Source: Psychrobacter arcticus 273-4
GTDB taxonomy: Bacteria; Pseudomonadota; Gammaproteobacteria; Pseudomonadales; Moraxellaceae
DNA: 64,000 bases
Assembly: GCF_000012305.1 (NCBI RefSeq)
Contig: NC_007204.1
Span: 1-64,000 of the forward strand
Direction: 5' to 3'
Shown: in pieces, positions 29,409 through 38,925 of the stretch
Layout: every line of letters begins with the position of its first letter
How positions within the stretch are numbered: the stretch's first letter is position 1
The notes under the pieces: generated by a model
Databases searched by the model: none
What the model was told of the DNA's origin: nothing
The model's input: the letters and a program-made list of their open reading frames with translations, nothing else
Translations under genes and position numbers: made by a program

Positions 29409-30059
29409 TTATGGCAAAATTATATCGATGATTTTCCAATCAATCAGTCCTTCACGCTCCATCTCTATGACGAGAGGATAACCTTTCACTTGCCCACTGA
29501 TGGTGAAGCAATTAATACCGCAGTAGCTTAGTTTGGGCTTGTCACTATGCGTTCCTTGTACCGCCTGTTTTTCTAGCTCATCTGCTTGCTTTTCCATGAT
29601 TTGCTGCATCTGATTCTTGACCACGGCATTGACATCACCGCGATGAATAATCAGATTCTGGATGAGGTTTTTTAAATCTACTTGATTGCTGGCGATTGCC
29701 CATGCTGCCGCCAGCTCTTTGGTGGCCGTATTGGCTTGACCTTGGGTATTGATGACTTTTTCGATGTTTTGCGGTGTGATGGCGCCAGCGACTGCTTGTA
29801 TGATAAAACCGTTTGCTGCCTCTTTTAATGGCTCGCCACCAAGCACAGCGACCAATGGATACTTTGTCATGGTCACAGCAAATTGCTCAGTGAGCTGTTT
29901 TTGCATACTTGGGCGCACTTGCTCGTAGTCGATAGCTGCCGCGATAGTCGCACCATCTTTAGCATCATAAGCCTTTTTAAGCTGATAGGCGCTGTAATAA
30001 GGCGAGCCTGCATAGATAGTAATGGCAATGACAATCAATAAAACAATCAGCTTTTTCAT
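29409..30059 (-). CDS. DUF2939 domain protein
   Basis: 216 aa. One N-terminal membrane anchor (KKLIVLLIVIAITIYAGSPYYSAYQL) and a soluble region with DAKDGATIAAAIDYEQVRPSMQKQL, the DUF2939 pattern. Start at ATG 30059; an upstream in-frame codon at 30158 would add a segment without signal features. Probably faces the periplasm. Function unknown. Confidence 0.82.
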   Translation of the reverse strand: MKKLIVLLIVIAITIYAGSPYYSAYQLKKAYDAKDGATIAAAIDYEQVRPSMQKQLTEQFAVTMTKYPLVAVLGGEPLKEAANGFIIQAVAGAITPQNIEKVINTQGQANTATKELAAAWAIASNQVDLKNLIQNLIIHRGDVNAVVKNQMQQIMEKQADELEKQAVQGTHSDKPKLSYCGINCFTISGQVKGYPLVIEMEREGLIDWKIIDIILP

Positions 30060-30542
30060 AAAATCAATACCTTGATGCAAGCGTAATGGCGATGAGTGTA
30101 AATAGGGGTCTAAATAGTAATAGTTGAGTAGGGTCAGATCAAAATAGAAGAGCGTCACCTTGAGTGGCAGTTATTTTTAAACGGACTTGACTACAGCTAT
30201 CAATATGGCGATAAATACTAGCATGGCTGAGCATTATCAAGGTATAAAAACCTTTGTTCATTCCTTAATCAACTCTTTTTAATATTCACCAAAGAGTCTA
30301 ATTAACACTTTGTACCTCCGCCAACTTGATAAATGGCGCTGCCATCTCCATAAATAGCGCAAACTTTTAATAATTGATTTGACTAAGCAGCACCCCACTG
30401 TATTCGCTGGTAAGATTTATATGATTATCATCACTGTTCTCTATATTCCGCTATGTTTCATGTGAAACTTTTAGTGCGATGATGAGCATTATTGAACGAT
30501 AAATTAACCAAGCGGTGGACTGTGAAGACGATAGGAGAGCCT
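30060..30542. other. Intergenic region before dnaJ
   Basis: About 480 bp between the divergent DUF2939 gene and dnaJ. It contains one parS-like site (30454-30469). I see no other gene, and dnaK or grpE are not here. Confidence 0.5.
30454..30469. other. parS-like site before dnaJ
   Basis: TGTTTCATGTGAAACT, two mismatches to the consensus. Lies 74 bp upstream of the dnaJ start. Confidence 0.5.
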
Positions 30543-31667
30543 ATGAGTAAGCGCGATTTTTATGAAATACTAGGTGTCAGTAAGACCGCTGATAACAAAG
30601 AGGTCAAGCGAGCCTACCGCAAGCTTGCCATGAAATACCATCCAGACCGTAACTCTGACGACCCTGATGCTGAAGACAAATTTAAAGAAGCATCGATGGC
30701 TTATGAAGTATTGAGTAGCGAAGAAAAACGCTCAGCGTATGACCGTATGGGTCATGCTGCTTTTGAAAACGGTATGGGCGGTGGTGGTGGTGGTGGAAAC
30801 TTCCAAGATATCTTCGGCGATATTTTTGGTAACTTTGGCGATATTTTTGGTCAATCACGTGGCGGCGGCGGTGGACGTTCGCGTCGCGGCTCAGACCTGC
30901 GTTATGTGATTGAGCTGACTTTAGAGGAAGCGGTACGCGGCTGCAAAAAAGAAATCAGCTTTACTGCACCTGCGCCTTGCGATACCTGTGATGGTAAAGG
31001 CGCAAAAAATGCCTCTGATATCGTGACTTGTCAAACCTGTCATGGTCAAGGTCAAGTCCGTATGCAGCAAGGTTTCTTTGCTGTTCAACAAGCCTGCCCA
31101 CATTGTGGCGGTACTGGCAAACAAATCAAAAATCCTTGTTCTGACTGTCATGGTAATGGCGTCAAGGATAAGTCGCGCACGCTAGAAGTCTCTATCCCAG
31201 CAGGCGTTGATGATGGCGATCGCGTACGTTTGTCAGGCGAAGGCGAAGCGGGCGGCGCTGGCGTACAAAACGGCGATTTATACGTCGAAGTACGTGTTAA
31301 ACCGCACAATGTCTTTACACGCCAAGGTGCCGATCTGTATATGGATGTACCTATTAGTATTACTGATGCAGCTTTGGGTAAAGAAGTTGAAATCCCAACC
31401 TTAGACGGCAAAGTCAAAATCAAAGTCGCCGAAGGGACACAAAGTGGTAAGTTGCTGCGAGTACGTGGTAGAGGTGTGACGCCAGTACGTACTACGATGA
31501 AAGGTGATTTGATTTGCCGTGTGGTCATCGAAACGCCAGTGAATTTAACCCGTGAGCAAAAAGATCTGTTACGTCAGTTCCAAGATACGCTTGATGGTGA
31601 TAGCAAGCATCAGCAGTCACCACATAAAAAATCTTTCTTTAAAAAGATTGGTGATTTGTTCGACTAA
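30543..31667 (+). CDS. dnaJ: Chaperone DnaJ
   Basis: Hsp40 co-chaperone that stimulates DnaK ATPase. J-domain 1-70 with KYHPDRN, Gly/Phe-rich linker ([21 protein letters not shown]), then four zinc repeats [24 protein letters not shown] and CSDCHGNG, and the C-terminal substrate domain. Start at ATG 30543 with AGGAG 8 nt upstream (374 aa). A longer frame from 30492 begins at a non-ATG codon. Flanked by a parS-like site on each side. Confidence 0.97.
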   Translation: MSKRDFYEILGVSKTADNKEVKRAYRKLAMKYHPDRNSDDPDAEDKFKEASMAYEVLSSEEKRSAYDRMGHAAFENGMGGGGGGGNFQDIFGDIFGNFGDIFGQSRGGGGGRSRRGSDLRYVIELTLEEAVRGCKKEISFTAPAPCDTCDGKGAKNASDIVTCQTCHGQGQVRMQQGFFAVQQACPHCGGTGKQIKNPCSDCHGNGVKDKSRTLEVSIPAGVDDGDRVRLSGEGEAGGAGVQNGDLYVEVRVKPHNVFTRQGADLYMDVPISITDAALGKEVEIPTLDGKVKIKVAEGTQSGKLLRVRGRGVTPVRTTMKGDLICRVVIETPVNLTREQKDLLRQFQDTLDGDSKHQQSPHKKSFFKKIGDLFD

Positions 31668-31697
31668 CAATATCCTTTACTTAAATGAATAACTCAT

Positions 31698-31735
31698 AAA
31701 AGCCTGATAGTTTCACGTGAAACTATCAGGCTTTT
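31698..31735. terminator. 38-bp perfect palindrome: dnaJ terminator with parS at its centre
   Basis: AAAAGCCTGATAGTTTCAC (31698-31716) is the exact reverse complement of 31717-31735, with no unpaired centre, and a T-run follows. The middle 16 bp (AGTTTCACGTGAAACT, 31709-31724) fit the parS consensus at 14/16 and are fully symmetric. Terminator function and ParB binding are both inferred. Confidence 0.75.
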
Positions 31736-31738
31736 TGC

Positions 31739-31884
31739 TATAGTTGATTCCAAATAAAGTAGATACATCATGTTTTGACGCGGCACTGGTATAAATTTTT
31801 CTGGCGTGCTGTGCCTGCGCAGACAGAGGCTGCAAAAAATTCATTCCAGTCCCGCTGTATCGTTTTTATACTGGGCTTACTATA
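31739..31884 (+). repeat. 146-bp palindromic repeat, family II, copy 1
   Basis: TATAGTTGATTCCAAATAAA ... TTACTATA. Shares the core GCTGTGCC(T)GCGCAGACAG / AGGCTGCAAAAAATT with family I, but the arms differ. Lies 3 bp from the dnaJ terminator palindrome. Confidence 0.88.
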
Positions 31885-31995
31885 GTGCTATAAAAAACCA
31901 TTCATGGGCTGATATTTGCTAAAATTAGCCTAATAAACTTAGCCTAATAAATTTAGAAACTAGCGTATTAAAAATAAAGCATTCAGGATAATTAT

Positions 31996-32832
31996 ATGAG
32001 TCAGCAAGAGAACAAAAAAATGATTAACGTCGGCGTTATCGGTGCAGGCGGGCGTATGGGGCGTATGCTTATCGAAGCGATACAAGACAATCCACAAACG
32101 GCACTCAATGCAGCGATTGAGCGTCAAGGCTCAAGTCTTGTCGGAGCAGATGCAGGAGAAGTTGCTGCTATTGGGCGCTTAGAGGTACAGATTGTTGATG
32201 ACCTAAAAGCAGTTATTAATGATATTGATGTATTGATTGATTTTAGCTTACCTGCTGCTACTGAACAAAACATGCAAGTCTGTGCTAAGCACAACGTCGC
32301 TATGGTCATCGGTACGACAGGATTTAATGAGCAGCAAGAGCAGGTGCTGGCAAAAGCGAGTGAGCAAGTGGCTATCGTTTACGCGGGCAATTATTCAACA
32401 GGCGTTAATCTGTCATTAAAATTGCTAGGTATGGCTGCTAAAGCGTTTGGTACGGACGCCGATGTCGAAATCATCGAAGCACATCATAAGCATAAAATCG
32501 ATGCTCCGTCAGGTACTGCCTATATGATGGCAGAAGCTGTCGCAGAAGCCCGTGGGCAGAATCTAAAAGAGGTTGTTGTTTATGGCCGCGAAGGGCAAAC
32601 CGGCGCGCGCGAAGCAGGCACTATTGGTATTCATGCGATACGCGGCGGTGAAATTATTGGCGATCATACTGTGATGTTTATAGCTGATGGCGAAGTCGTT
32701 GAGATTACCCATCGCGCGCGGGCAAGAATGACCTTTGCTGCTGGTGCGGTGCGTGCTGCTACGTGGATCGTTCAGCAGCCCGTTGGTCAATATAATATGC
32801 AGGATGTCTTAGGTTTAAATGACTATATCTGA
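31996..32832 (+). CDS. dapB: 4-hydroxy-tetrahydrodipicolinate reductase
   Basis: Second step of the DAP/lysine branch. Rossmann NAD(P)H motif VIGAGGRMGRM, substrate loop EAHHKHKIDAPSGTA, and C-terminal HRARARMTFAAGAVRAATWI. 278 aa against 273 in E. coli. AGGA about 7 nt before the ATG. Ends at a bidirectional terminator shared with speC. Confidence 0.96.
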   Translation: MSQQENKKMINVGVIGAGGRMGRMLIEAIQDNPQTALNAAIERQGSSLVGADAGEVAAIGRLEVQIVDDLKAVINDIDVLIDFSLPAATEQNMQVCAKHNVAMVIGTTGFNEQQEQVLAKASEQVAIVYAGNYSTGVNLSLKLLGMAAKAFGTDADVEIIEAHHKHKIDAPSGTAYMMAEAVAEARGQNLKEVVVYGREGQTGAREAGTIGIHAIRGGEIIGDHTVMFIADGEVVEITHRARARMTFAAGAVRAATWIVQQPVGQYNMQDVLGLNDYI

Positions 32833-32850
32833 TGAGTAACAAAGTAAGCA

Positions 32851-32892
32851 TGAAAAAGCGCGGCACTGTTATTCACAATGCCGCGCTTTTTA
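32851..32892. terminator. Bidirectional terminator between dapB and speC
   Basis: AAAAAGCGCGGCA and TGCCGCGCTTTTT pair perfectly around a 13-nt loop. Confidence 0.92.
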
Positions 32893-32914
32893 TAGTAACG
32901 ATTATTTATCAAAA

Positions 32915-34090
32915 TTAGTTAACATAGACCACTTCTAACGGTGGGAAGCCATTGAACTCGATAGAGGAATAAGAGTTGGTATAAGCACCCGTAGTTAACC
33001 AAAATATTTTGTCACCAATCTCAAGCTCTTCTGGTAGCTGATAACCCGCTTCTTCATACATGATATCAGTTGAATCACAAGTTGGTCCTGCCAATACGAC
33101 CGTACCTGCACTGGTCGAGGTTTCCATTTTTGGTGTATAAACAGGGTACTTGATGGCTTCACCCAAGGTTTCGATTAAACCTTGAAATAAACCCACATCG
33201 GTATAGACCCAGCGCGTCAAATCAGTATGCGATTTACGAGAAATTAATACCACGTCACTGACCAGTACCCCTGAACCGCCAACCAACGAGCGACCAGGCT
33301 CTAAAATAATCTCAGGCATGTCTTCAGCACTATAGTCATCGCTTAAGTAGCTTTTAATCTCTTCAGCATAGACTTTAATAGGATTGACTTCGCTCAGGTA
33401 GTTTGCCGGAAAGCCGCCACCCAAATTAATCATTTGAAGCTTAATGCCTTCCTCGTTCTTCATCCAGTCAAACATATACTTGACCTTAGCTAAAGCGTCA
33501 TCCCAAGCAGCAACGTCTTTTTGCTGACTGCCCACATGGAATGAGATGCCATAAGGTACCAAGCCCAATTCTTGCGCTTGAATCAAGAGCTCAATCGCCA
33601 TATTGGGGTGGCAACCAAACTTGCGTGACAACGGCCACTCAGCGGTCTCTGATCCTTGTACCAAGATACGCACGAATATTTTTGATCCAGGCGCATGTTT
33701 TGCGATGTTTTTTAAATCTGCTTCTGAATCAGTCGCATACAAATCAATCCCTTTATCAAAGGCATATTTGACATGCTCAGGCTTTTTGATGGTATTGCCA
33801 TAAGAGATACGTGAGGCCTCAACGCCGCAGTCAAGCACGCGATCAAGCTCATAAATCGACGCACAGTCAAAGTTTGAACCAAGCTCAGCAAGCAGATTGA
33901 TGACTTCGACAGCAGGGCTTGCTTTCATCGCATAATGAATTTTAGCATTAGGAAAAAAACCAACCATTTCATGATATTTTATTTTAATACGATTAAGATC
34001 AACCACCAAAAATGGCGTTTCACGACCTTCAGCCGCTTTGGTAAATTTCTGCCAGCCGGCAGGGTCAAAATATTGGTCGATTTTAATCAT
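32915..34090 (-). CDS. speC: Ornithine/lysine decarboxylase (PLP fold type III)
   Basis: Makes putrescine or cadaverine by PLP-dependent decarboxylation. Alanine-racemase-like barrel with PLP Lys56 in HYAMKAS, His in FHVGSQ, GGGFPANY, EPGRSLVG, and the C-terminal GPTCDSTDIMYE with the catalytic Cys at the dimer site. 391 aa, close to the Pseudomonas SpeC (387 aa) and unlike the large E. coli form. Specificity between ornithine and lysine cannot be fixed from motifs alone. Confidence 0.9.
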   Translation of the reverse strand: MIKIDQYFDPAGWQKFTKAAEGRETPFLVVDLNRIKIKYHEMVGFFPNAKIHYAMKASPAVEVINLLAELGSNFDCASIYELDRVLDCGVEASRISYGNTIKKPEHVKYAFDKGIDLYATDSEADLKNIAKHAPGSKIFVRILVQGSETAEWPLSRKFGCHPNMAIELLIQAQELGLVPYGISFHVGSQQKDVAAWDDALAKVKYMFDWMKNEEGIKLQMINLGGGFPANYLSEVNPIKVYAEEIKSYLSDDYSAEDMPEIILEPGRSLVGGSGVLVSDVVLISRKSHTDLTRWVYTDVGLFQGLIETLGEAIKYPVYTPKMETSTSAGTVVLAGPTCDSTDIMYEEAGYQLPEELEIGDKIFWLTTGAYTNSYSSIEFNGFPPLEVVYVN

Positions 34091-34197
34091 AGTAAAAACC
34101 TTTAATGAAAACGGGTATTTGATAGAGGTAAAAAATAAAGACGATAAAACTATCTAATGATAAACCTATGTGACAATCCGCTTATCAGAGAAATATA

Positions 34198-34752
34198 TTA
34201 AGAATTTGCTGGCTGCGGCTCTTTTTCCGCAACTTGCTCGCCTTGTTTTTCACGTATTTTAAGGACTTTACGCACCTTATCACGCGCACGCGTCTGTTTC
34301 AAACGCGATAAATAATCAACAAAAATCACCCCATTTAGATGATCTATTTCGTGTTGAATACATACTGCCAGTAAGCCTTCAACTTCTTCATCGATAGCAT
34401 TGCCATTTTGATCTATTGCTTCAATTCGCACTTTATTTGGGCGCTCAACCTTATCATAGACATCTGGTACCGACAGACAGCCTTCTTCATACGGCTGCTT
34501 TTCTTCCACCAATGGCGTTACTTTTGGATTGATAAACACTCTTGGGCTGTCTTTATCTTCTGATAAATCCATCACAATAAGCTGAATATGATGATCAACT
34601 TGGCTTGCAGCCAGACCGATACCTTCTGCATCGTACATGGTCTCAATCATATCGGTGATTAAGGTTTTGATTTCAGCAGTGACTTCCTTGACAGGCGTTG
34701 CAATCATGCGCAGTCGCGGGTCGGGATAGCTTAAAATAGGGAGTAACGCCAT
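34198..34752 (-). CDS. def: Peptide deformylase
   Basis: Removes the formyl group from nascent peptides. Family motifs [17 protein letters not shown] and HEIDHLNG (metal Cys and two His). Start taken at ATG 34752 with GAGGTGAG upstream (184 aa). A longer frame to 34830 would add a hydrophobic leader not typical of this enzyme. The usual fmt partner is not adjacent. Confidence 0.96.
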   Translation of the reverse strand: MALLPILSYPDPRLRMIATPVKEVTAEIKTLITDMIETMYDAEGIGLAASQVDHHIQLIVMDLSEDKDSPRVFINPKVTPLVEEKQPYEEGCLSVPDVYDKVERPNKVRIEAIDQNGNAIDEEVEGLLAVCIQHEIDHLNGVIFVDYLSRLKQTRARDKVRKVLKIREKQGEQVAEKEPQPANS

Positions 34753-34970
34753 AAGGCTCACCTCAATGATAAAGATAAAAAATAGGTTGGATATTATAAG
34801 ATAAATGGAGACAAAAGTAATGCTTATCAATAGCTAAAGGTAGATATCCTTACCGATAAACATAAGAAAACTATAGTATTAATCTATTGATAGAGGAATT
34901 TGAAACAATAAAAAAAGCCTTGATTGCACAAGACCTTTATCTTATATATGAGTTGTTTAAATATATTAGC

Positions 34971-35108
34971 TATAGTCGGTGAAAAGTAATATCGATACAA
35001 CACGTGCTACTGGTGCAAATTTTTCTTGCTTGCTGTGCCTACGCAGACAGAGGCTGCAAAAAATTTACACCAGCAATACGGTAGCGACTTTAAAGTATTT
35101 CAACTATA
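34971..35108 (+). repeat. Family I repeat, copy G
   Basis: Full 138-bp copy, with ACGTGCTAC instead of ACGTACTAC. Lies 15 bp from the glsB stop. Confidence 0.9.
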
Positions 35109-35123
35109 TTTAGCTGTACCTAA

Positions 35124-35378
35124 TTATATGCGGCGTTTACTCATAATCATCTCGTAGATGAACAGTAAGGTAATCGCACCGATTACTGAGAAGATTAGAC
35201 CAGTGAAACCGCCATCAGCGTTGATACCGATTAATCCAGCAACGAAACCACCAAGCATCGCACCAACGATACCCAATACAATGGTCATAATCCAACCCAT
35301 AGGGTCGCTACCTGGCTTAATCGCACGTGCTAATAAACCTGCAACCAGACCAACGATAATCATCCAAATAAAGCTCAT
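35124..35378 (-). CDS. GlsB/YeaQ/YmgE stress-response membrane protein
   Basis: 84 aa of the transglycosylase-associated family. Three membrane segments and the motif FIWMIIVGLVAGLLARAIKPGSDPMGWIMTI, with glycine-rich GIVGAMLGGFVAGLIG. Expressed under stress in relatives, with no known enzymatic role. GGGAGA before the ATG. Sits between two repeat copies. Confidence 0.9.
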   Translation of the reverse strand: MSFIWMIIVGLVAGLLARAIKPGSDPMGWIMTIVLGIVGAMLGGFVAGLIGINADGGFTGLIFSVIGAITLLFIYEMIMSKRRI

Positions 35379-35593
35379 ATTGATTCTCCCAAAGTGTGTT
35401 TCATTTATAATGGTTTACTTATTTTGTTGAATCCATTGTAAACACTATCAAGATTGAGAAATAAGCAAAAAATGTTACCTATGTATGGGCTCTGTGAGGA
35501 AAAAGCGTTATTTGCTATTTAGCAGGGGAAATAGGTAAACGGGGTGTTACAAAAGTAGTAAAGTCGCTAATGAAATGGTTATATGCTATTAAC

Positions 35594-35731
35594 TATAGTC
35601 GGTAAAAAGTAATATCGATACAACACGTACTACTGGTGCAAATTTTTCTTGCTTGCTGTGCCTACGCAGACAGAGGCTGCAAAAAATTTACACCAGCAAT
35701 ACGGTAGCGACTTTAAAGTATTGCAACTATA
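35594..35731 (+). repeat. Family I repeat, copy H, overlapping the mpl 3' end
   Basis: Full 138-bp copy with two substitutions (GGTAAAAAG and TTGCAACTATA). The mpl frame ends inside it at 35713, so the last residues of Mpl come from the repeat. Confidence 0.9.
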
Positions 35732-37230
35732 TTACCTAAAGCAGTTAATAAACGCTGATGAATGCCTTCGAAGCCACCATTAGACATAATCACTATCGCA
35801 TCACCTGCCTTGGCATGTGTACAGATATGCTTAATAATGTCATCCACGCTAGAGAGTACCTGTTGGCTGCCAATACTTGGGTTTGCGATAGTGGCATTAT
35901 CAATGACTTCTTTTAGACCCCATTCAAGTCCGGTAGGCTCGTACCATAATGTATGGTCAGCGAGGGTAGCGGACTGCGCTAGACTATCTTGATGGATACC
36001 CATTTTCATAGTATTGCTACGCGGCTCAATAATTGCCCAAAGTCGTCTATCCGCTAGCTTTTTCTTAGCACCATCCAAAGTGGTAGTAATCGCCGTTGGG
36101 TGATGAGCAAAATCATCAAAAACTAAGATGTCATTTACATCGCCGATAAGCTCCATCCGGCGCTTGATACCGGCAAATGCTGATAAAGCGGCGCAAGCAG
36201 TTTTGACACTCACCCCAATATTATAAGCTGCCGCTATGGCAACGAGGGCATTATTGACGTTATGCAGACCACTCATTGACCAATTGACCAATGCCGTTGC
36301 TTCTTTATTATCATTGAAACTCACAGTAAATTGACTACCATCTGCACTAATAAGTTCAGCTTGCCAGTCGCTACTATTTTCTGCTTGGCTGTTTTCTAAG
36401 GGGCTATCTTCTCTACGAACACTAGAAATTGTTGAGTCAATAACAGATGTACGCCAGATAGGCGTCCAAACCCCTTTTGCCAAAGTATCTTCTAGGCTAA
36501 TGGTCGCCGCTGGCATAATGATTTTACCGGTGCTCGGAATCATACGTACCATATGGTGAAATTGGGTTTGAATAGCATCTAGATCAGCAAAAATATCGGC
36601 ATGATCAAATTCTAAGTTGTTTAAAATTGCCGTACGTGGACGATAATGCACGAATTTTGAGCGCTTATCAAAAAATGCAGAATCATATTCATCTGCTTCA
36701 ATGACAAAATAGCCTGTGTTTACTGAGTTATCACTATCGTCTTTTTCTGTGCCCAAATAACTGCTATGAGCAAAAACTTGCTGCAAATTCGTATCAGTAG
36801 TATTGACTAATGGCACACCGCCAATCAAAAACCCTGCATCGATACCGGCATAATGCAGTATCCACGCGAGCATGGTCGTCGTCGTGGTCTTGCCATGAGT
36901 ACCTGCCACCGCAATGACATGGCGAGATTGCAATACTTGCTCAGATAAAAACTGCGGTCCAGAGGTATAGCGCAGACCTGTATCGAGCATATATTCAATC
37001 ACATCCATGCCGCGTTTCATCGCATTACCGACGACTACCAAATCCGGCGCTGGCTGCAAATGCGCTATCAAATAGCCCTCTTCGATAGTGACGCCTGCCT
37101 GTTCAAGCTGGGTGGACATGGGCGGATAAATATTGGCATCTGAACCAGTCACCGTATGTCCAAGCGCGCGTGCCAGCAATGCCAGCGAGCCCATAAAAGT
37201 ACCACAAATACCAAGAATATGAATATGCAT
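35713..37230 (-). CDS. mpl: UDP-MurNAc:L-Ala-gamma-D-Glu-mDAP ligase Mpl
   Basis: Cytoplasmic cell-wall recycling enzyme that joins recycled murein tripeptide to UDP-MurNAc. MurC-like start HIHILGICGTFMGSLALLARALGHTVTGSD, ATP loop VAGTHGKTTTT, EADEYDSAFFDKRSKFVHYRP, and FDDFAHHPTAI. 505 aa against about 457 in E. coli, with an insertion near 260-310 rich in Ser, Asp and Asn. The final IVAIL and stop are encoded by the overlapping repeat. The catalytic domains are upstream and intact, so it should still work. Confidence 0.95.
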   Translation of the reverse strand: MHIHILGICGTFMGSLALLARALGHTVTGSDANIYPPMSTQLEQAGVTIEEGYLIAHLQPAPDLVVVGNAMKRGMDVIEYMLDTGLRYTSGPQFLSEQVLQSRHVIAVAGTHGKTTTTTMLAWILHYAGIDAGFLIGGVPLVNTTDTNLQQVFAHSSYLGTEKDDSDNSVNTGYFVIEADEYDSAFFDKRSKFVHYRPRTAILNNLEFDHADIFADLDAIQTQFHHMVRMIPSTGKIIMPAATISLEDTLAKGVWTPIWRTSVIDSTISSVRREDSPLENSQAENSSDWQAELISADGSQFTVSFNDNKEATALVNWSMSGLHNVNNALVAIAAAYNIGVSVKTACAALSAFAGIKRRMELIGDVNDILVFDDFAHHPTAITTTLDGAKKKLADRRLWAIIEPRSNTMKMGIHQDSLAQSATLADHTLWYEPTGLEWGLKEVIDNATIANPSIGSQQVLSSVDDIIKHICTHAKAGDAIVIMSNGGFEGIHQRLLTALGNIVAIL

Positions 37231-37428
37231 AGACGTTCCGTACGAGCTTGAATAAAAGGAATGAAAATCTAATGTAAGCCAATAAAAGATAGATAGATAG
37301 TGCTATATCAAAGCTAATATTAGATTAGCAAAATATTGGCTTAGTCCAATGTTCTTTTACGCTGAGCCAATGATTGTAGTACAGCAGGCAAGCGCTCATT
37401 GTAAAGTAATCATGGTTCGTTGACCAAT

Positions 37429-37455
37429 AAAAAACGCCTAGTAGGTAGGCGTTAT
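37429..37455 (-). terminator. Terminator of the NlpE-like gene
   Basis: On the minus strand AACGCCTA-CCTAC-TAGGCGTTTTTT. Confidence 0.8.
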
Positions 37456-37522
37456 CGAAATTATAAAGTGCTCTGATTTAATATCATCTCAAAGATGTTG
37501 TATGGCGTCATTATTCACGCAT

Positions 37523-38146
37523 TTATTGACGCGCTAGGGCATAGTCTTCATCAGGGTTTTTATACTCATCCATCATAATCAAGTGATTGTTTTGAATCTG
37601 ATAAGTTTCGATATTTTTTTTCTCATAAACAATAGTAATCACATCGTTGTCTTGACGATACACACCAGATTCTATTAAAGGCGGTTGCGGCGTTTCAGCC
37701 TGATTAAAGACACTGGTCTTTAATACTGAACCGTCGGCGAATAAGTTTAAAGTAATATTAATACTGCCACAAGATGGGCAGGGGACAACACCACCATAAT
37801 CGCCCATCAAGGTCGCTTGCAATATACTATCGCTATTTGATGCTGAAATCATCGGTGAACGTGCTGAGCTATCATTGGAGCTTGCTGCTGCAATGAGTGC
37901 CTGTCCTTCTTGACGACCGTCTTCATTAACTGACGCTTTGGCACTATTTTCTTCTAAAACAGCCTCATCATTATTCAAAACTTTACTCTGGTCGCTGTTA
38001 ATCGGCGCACCTTGGGTATTTTTATTTGTAGAAGAAGAGGCACTGTCACAGCTTACCAGTGCTATACAGACTGGCACGGCTAATAATAGGCTTGTACAGC
38101 GTTTGATAATCAAGGAGGTAGAAAATACAGGCGAAAAATTTATCAT
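37523..38146 (-). CDS. NlpE-like lipoprotein
   Basis: 207 aa. Basic start and hydrophobic signal ending in lipobox IALVSC, so an outer-membrane lipoprotein is likely. After a Ser/Asn-rich linker, the NlpE_N domain follows with MGDYGGVVPCPSCGSINITLNLFADG, including the CxxC typical of the family. C-terminus carries VITIVYEKKNIETYQIQNNHL. Members sense envelope or copper stress, which is only inferred here. Confidence 0.85.
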   Translation of the reverse strand: MINFSPVFSTSLIIKRCTSLLLAVPVCIALVSCDSASSSTNKNTQGAPINSDQSKVLNNDEAVLEENSAKASVNEDGRQEGQALIAAASSNDSSARSPMISASNSDSILQATLMGDYGGVVPCPSCGSINITLNLFADGSVLKTSVFNQAETPQPPLIESGVYRQDNDVITIVYEKKNIETYQIQNNHLIMMDEYKNPDEDYALARQ

Positions 38147-38340
38147 AGTATTACCATGGAGCAGGTTTTTAAACAGTATTGCTAATCACAACTGATGTTA
38201 TTTTGAATCTAAAATCAGCGTAAAAATCACGTAAAATGAAAACGACTAGAGTAACGACAATAAGCCCGCGTTGCGAGCTTGATTTCGTTAAATTATGTGA
38301 TAAAAATGGGAAAAACTATGACTAGCGCGCCGTTCGGTAT

Positions 38341-38871
38341 TTATCGAGCGAGAGGCTTAGGAGTAGAAGGACGTACGATACGCCACAAGATCAGCAAATG
38401 TGTCAGTATAAGAATACTAAATAAAATCAAGGATTGTTCAGGGATGCTTAAGCCCAAAAACGTCCATTCAATGGAGGCGCATTCACCAGAGCCGGCAAAC
38501 ACTTCTTTTAATACCTGCTGCATAGGCAAGGTATCGAGCCAATAATCCAAACCCGGACCACATGACGGTACTTGATCCGCTGGCAAATGCTGTAGCCAAA
38601 CATGACGCCCTGCGACTATTGCCGCCCAGCCAATACCAGCTAAGCTACCAAGCCAAAGTAACAGTCTGATAACCATCGATTTTGGATGAAACAAAGCGGC
38701 GATTAAAGCGAAACCGCCCATTATCATCAGCCCAATACGCTGAAAAATACAAAGCGGGCAAGGTGAGAACCCCATATAACGCTGTAAGAAAAATAACGCA
38801 AAGCTCATACCTATAGCAGTCATTATGACTAAAAACACTTGTAGGTTGCGGTAAGTGGTCAGCTGTAGCAT
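38341..38871 (-). CDS. dsbB: Disulfide bond formation protein B
   Basis: Inner-membrane quinone reductase that reoxidises DsbA. Four membrane segments. First redox pair in FSPCPLCIFQR (CPLC), second pair in VPSCGPGL and SGEC. 176 aa is typical. Lies 54 bp downstream of gshA in the same direction with no terminator between, so cotranscription is possible. Confidence 0.94.
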   Translation of the reverse strand: MLQLTTYRNLQVFLVIMTAIGMSFALFFLQRYMGFSPCPLCIFQRIGLMIMGGFALIAALFHPKSMVIRLLLWLGSLAGIGWAAIVAGRHVWLQHLPADQVPSCGPGLDYWLDTLPMQQVLKEVFAGSGECASIEWTFLGLSIPEQSLILFSILILTHLLILWRIVRPSTPKPLAR

Positions 38872-38925
38872 GGGTAAATACTCTTGTAATGTGCTCGTTA
38901 ATGAATGACAGAAAGGTATGAAAAA

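Noticed and set aside
29409-30158. Longer DUF2939 protein from 30158
   Set aside because: The extra 33 residues precede a clear signal anchor that begins MKKLIV, so the shorter start is better.
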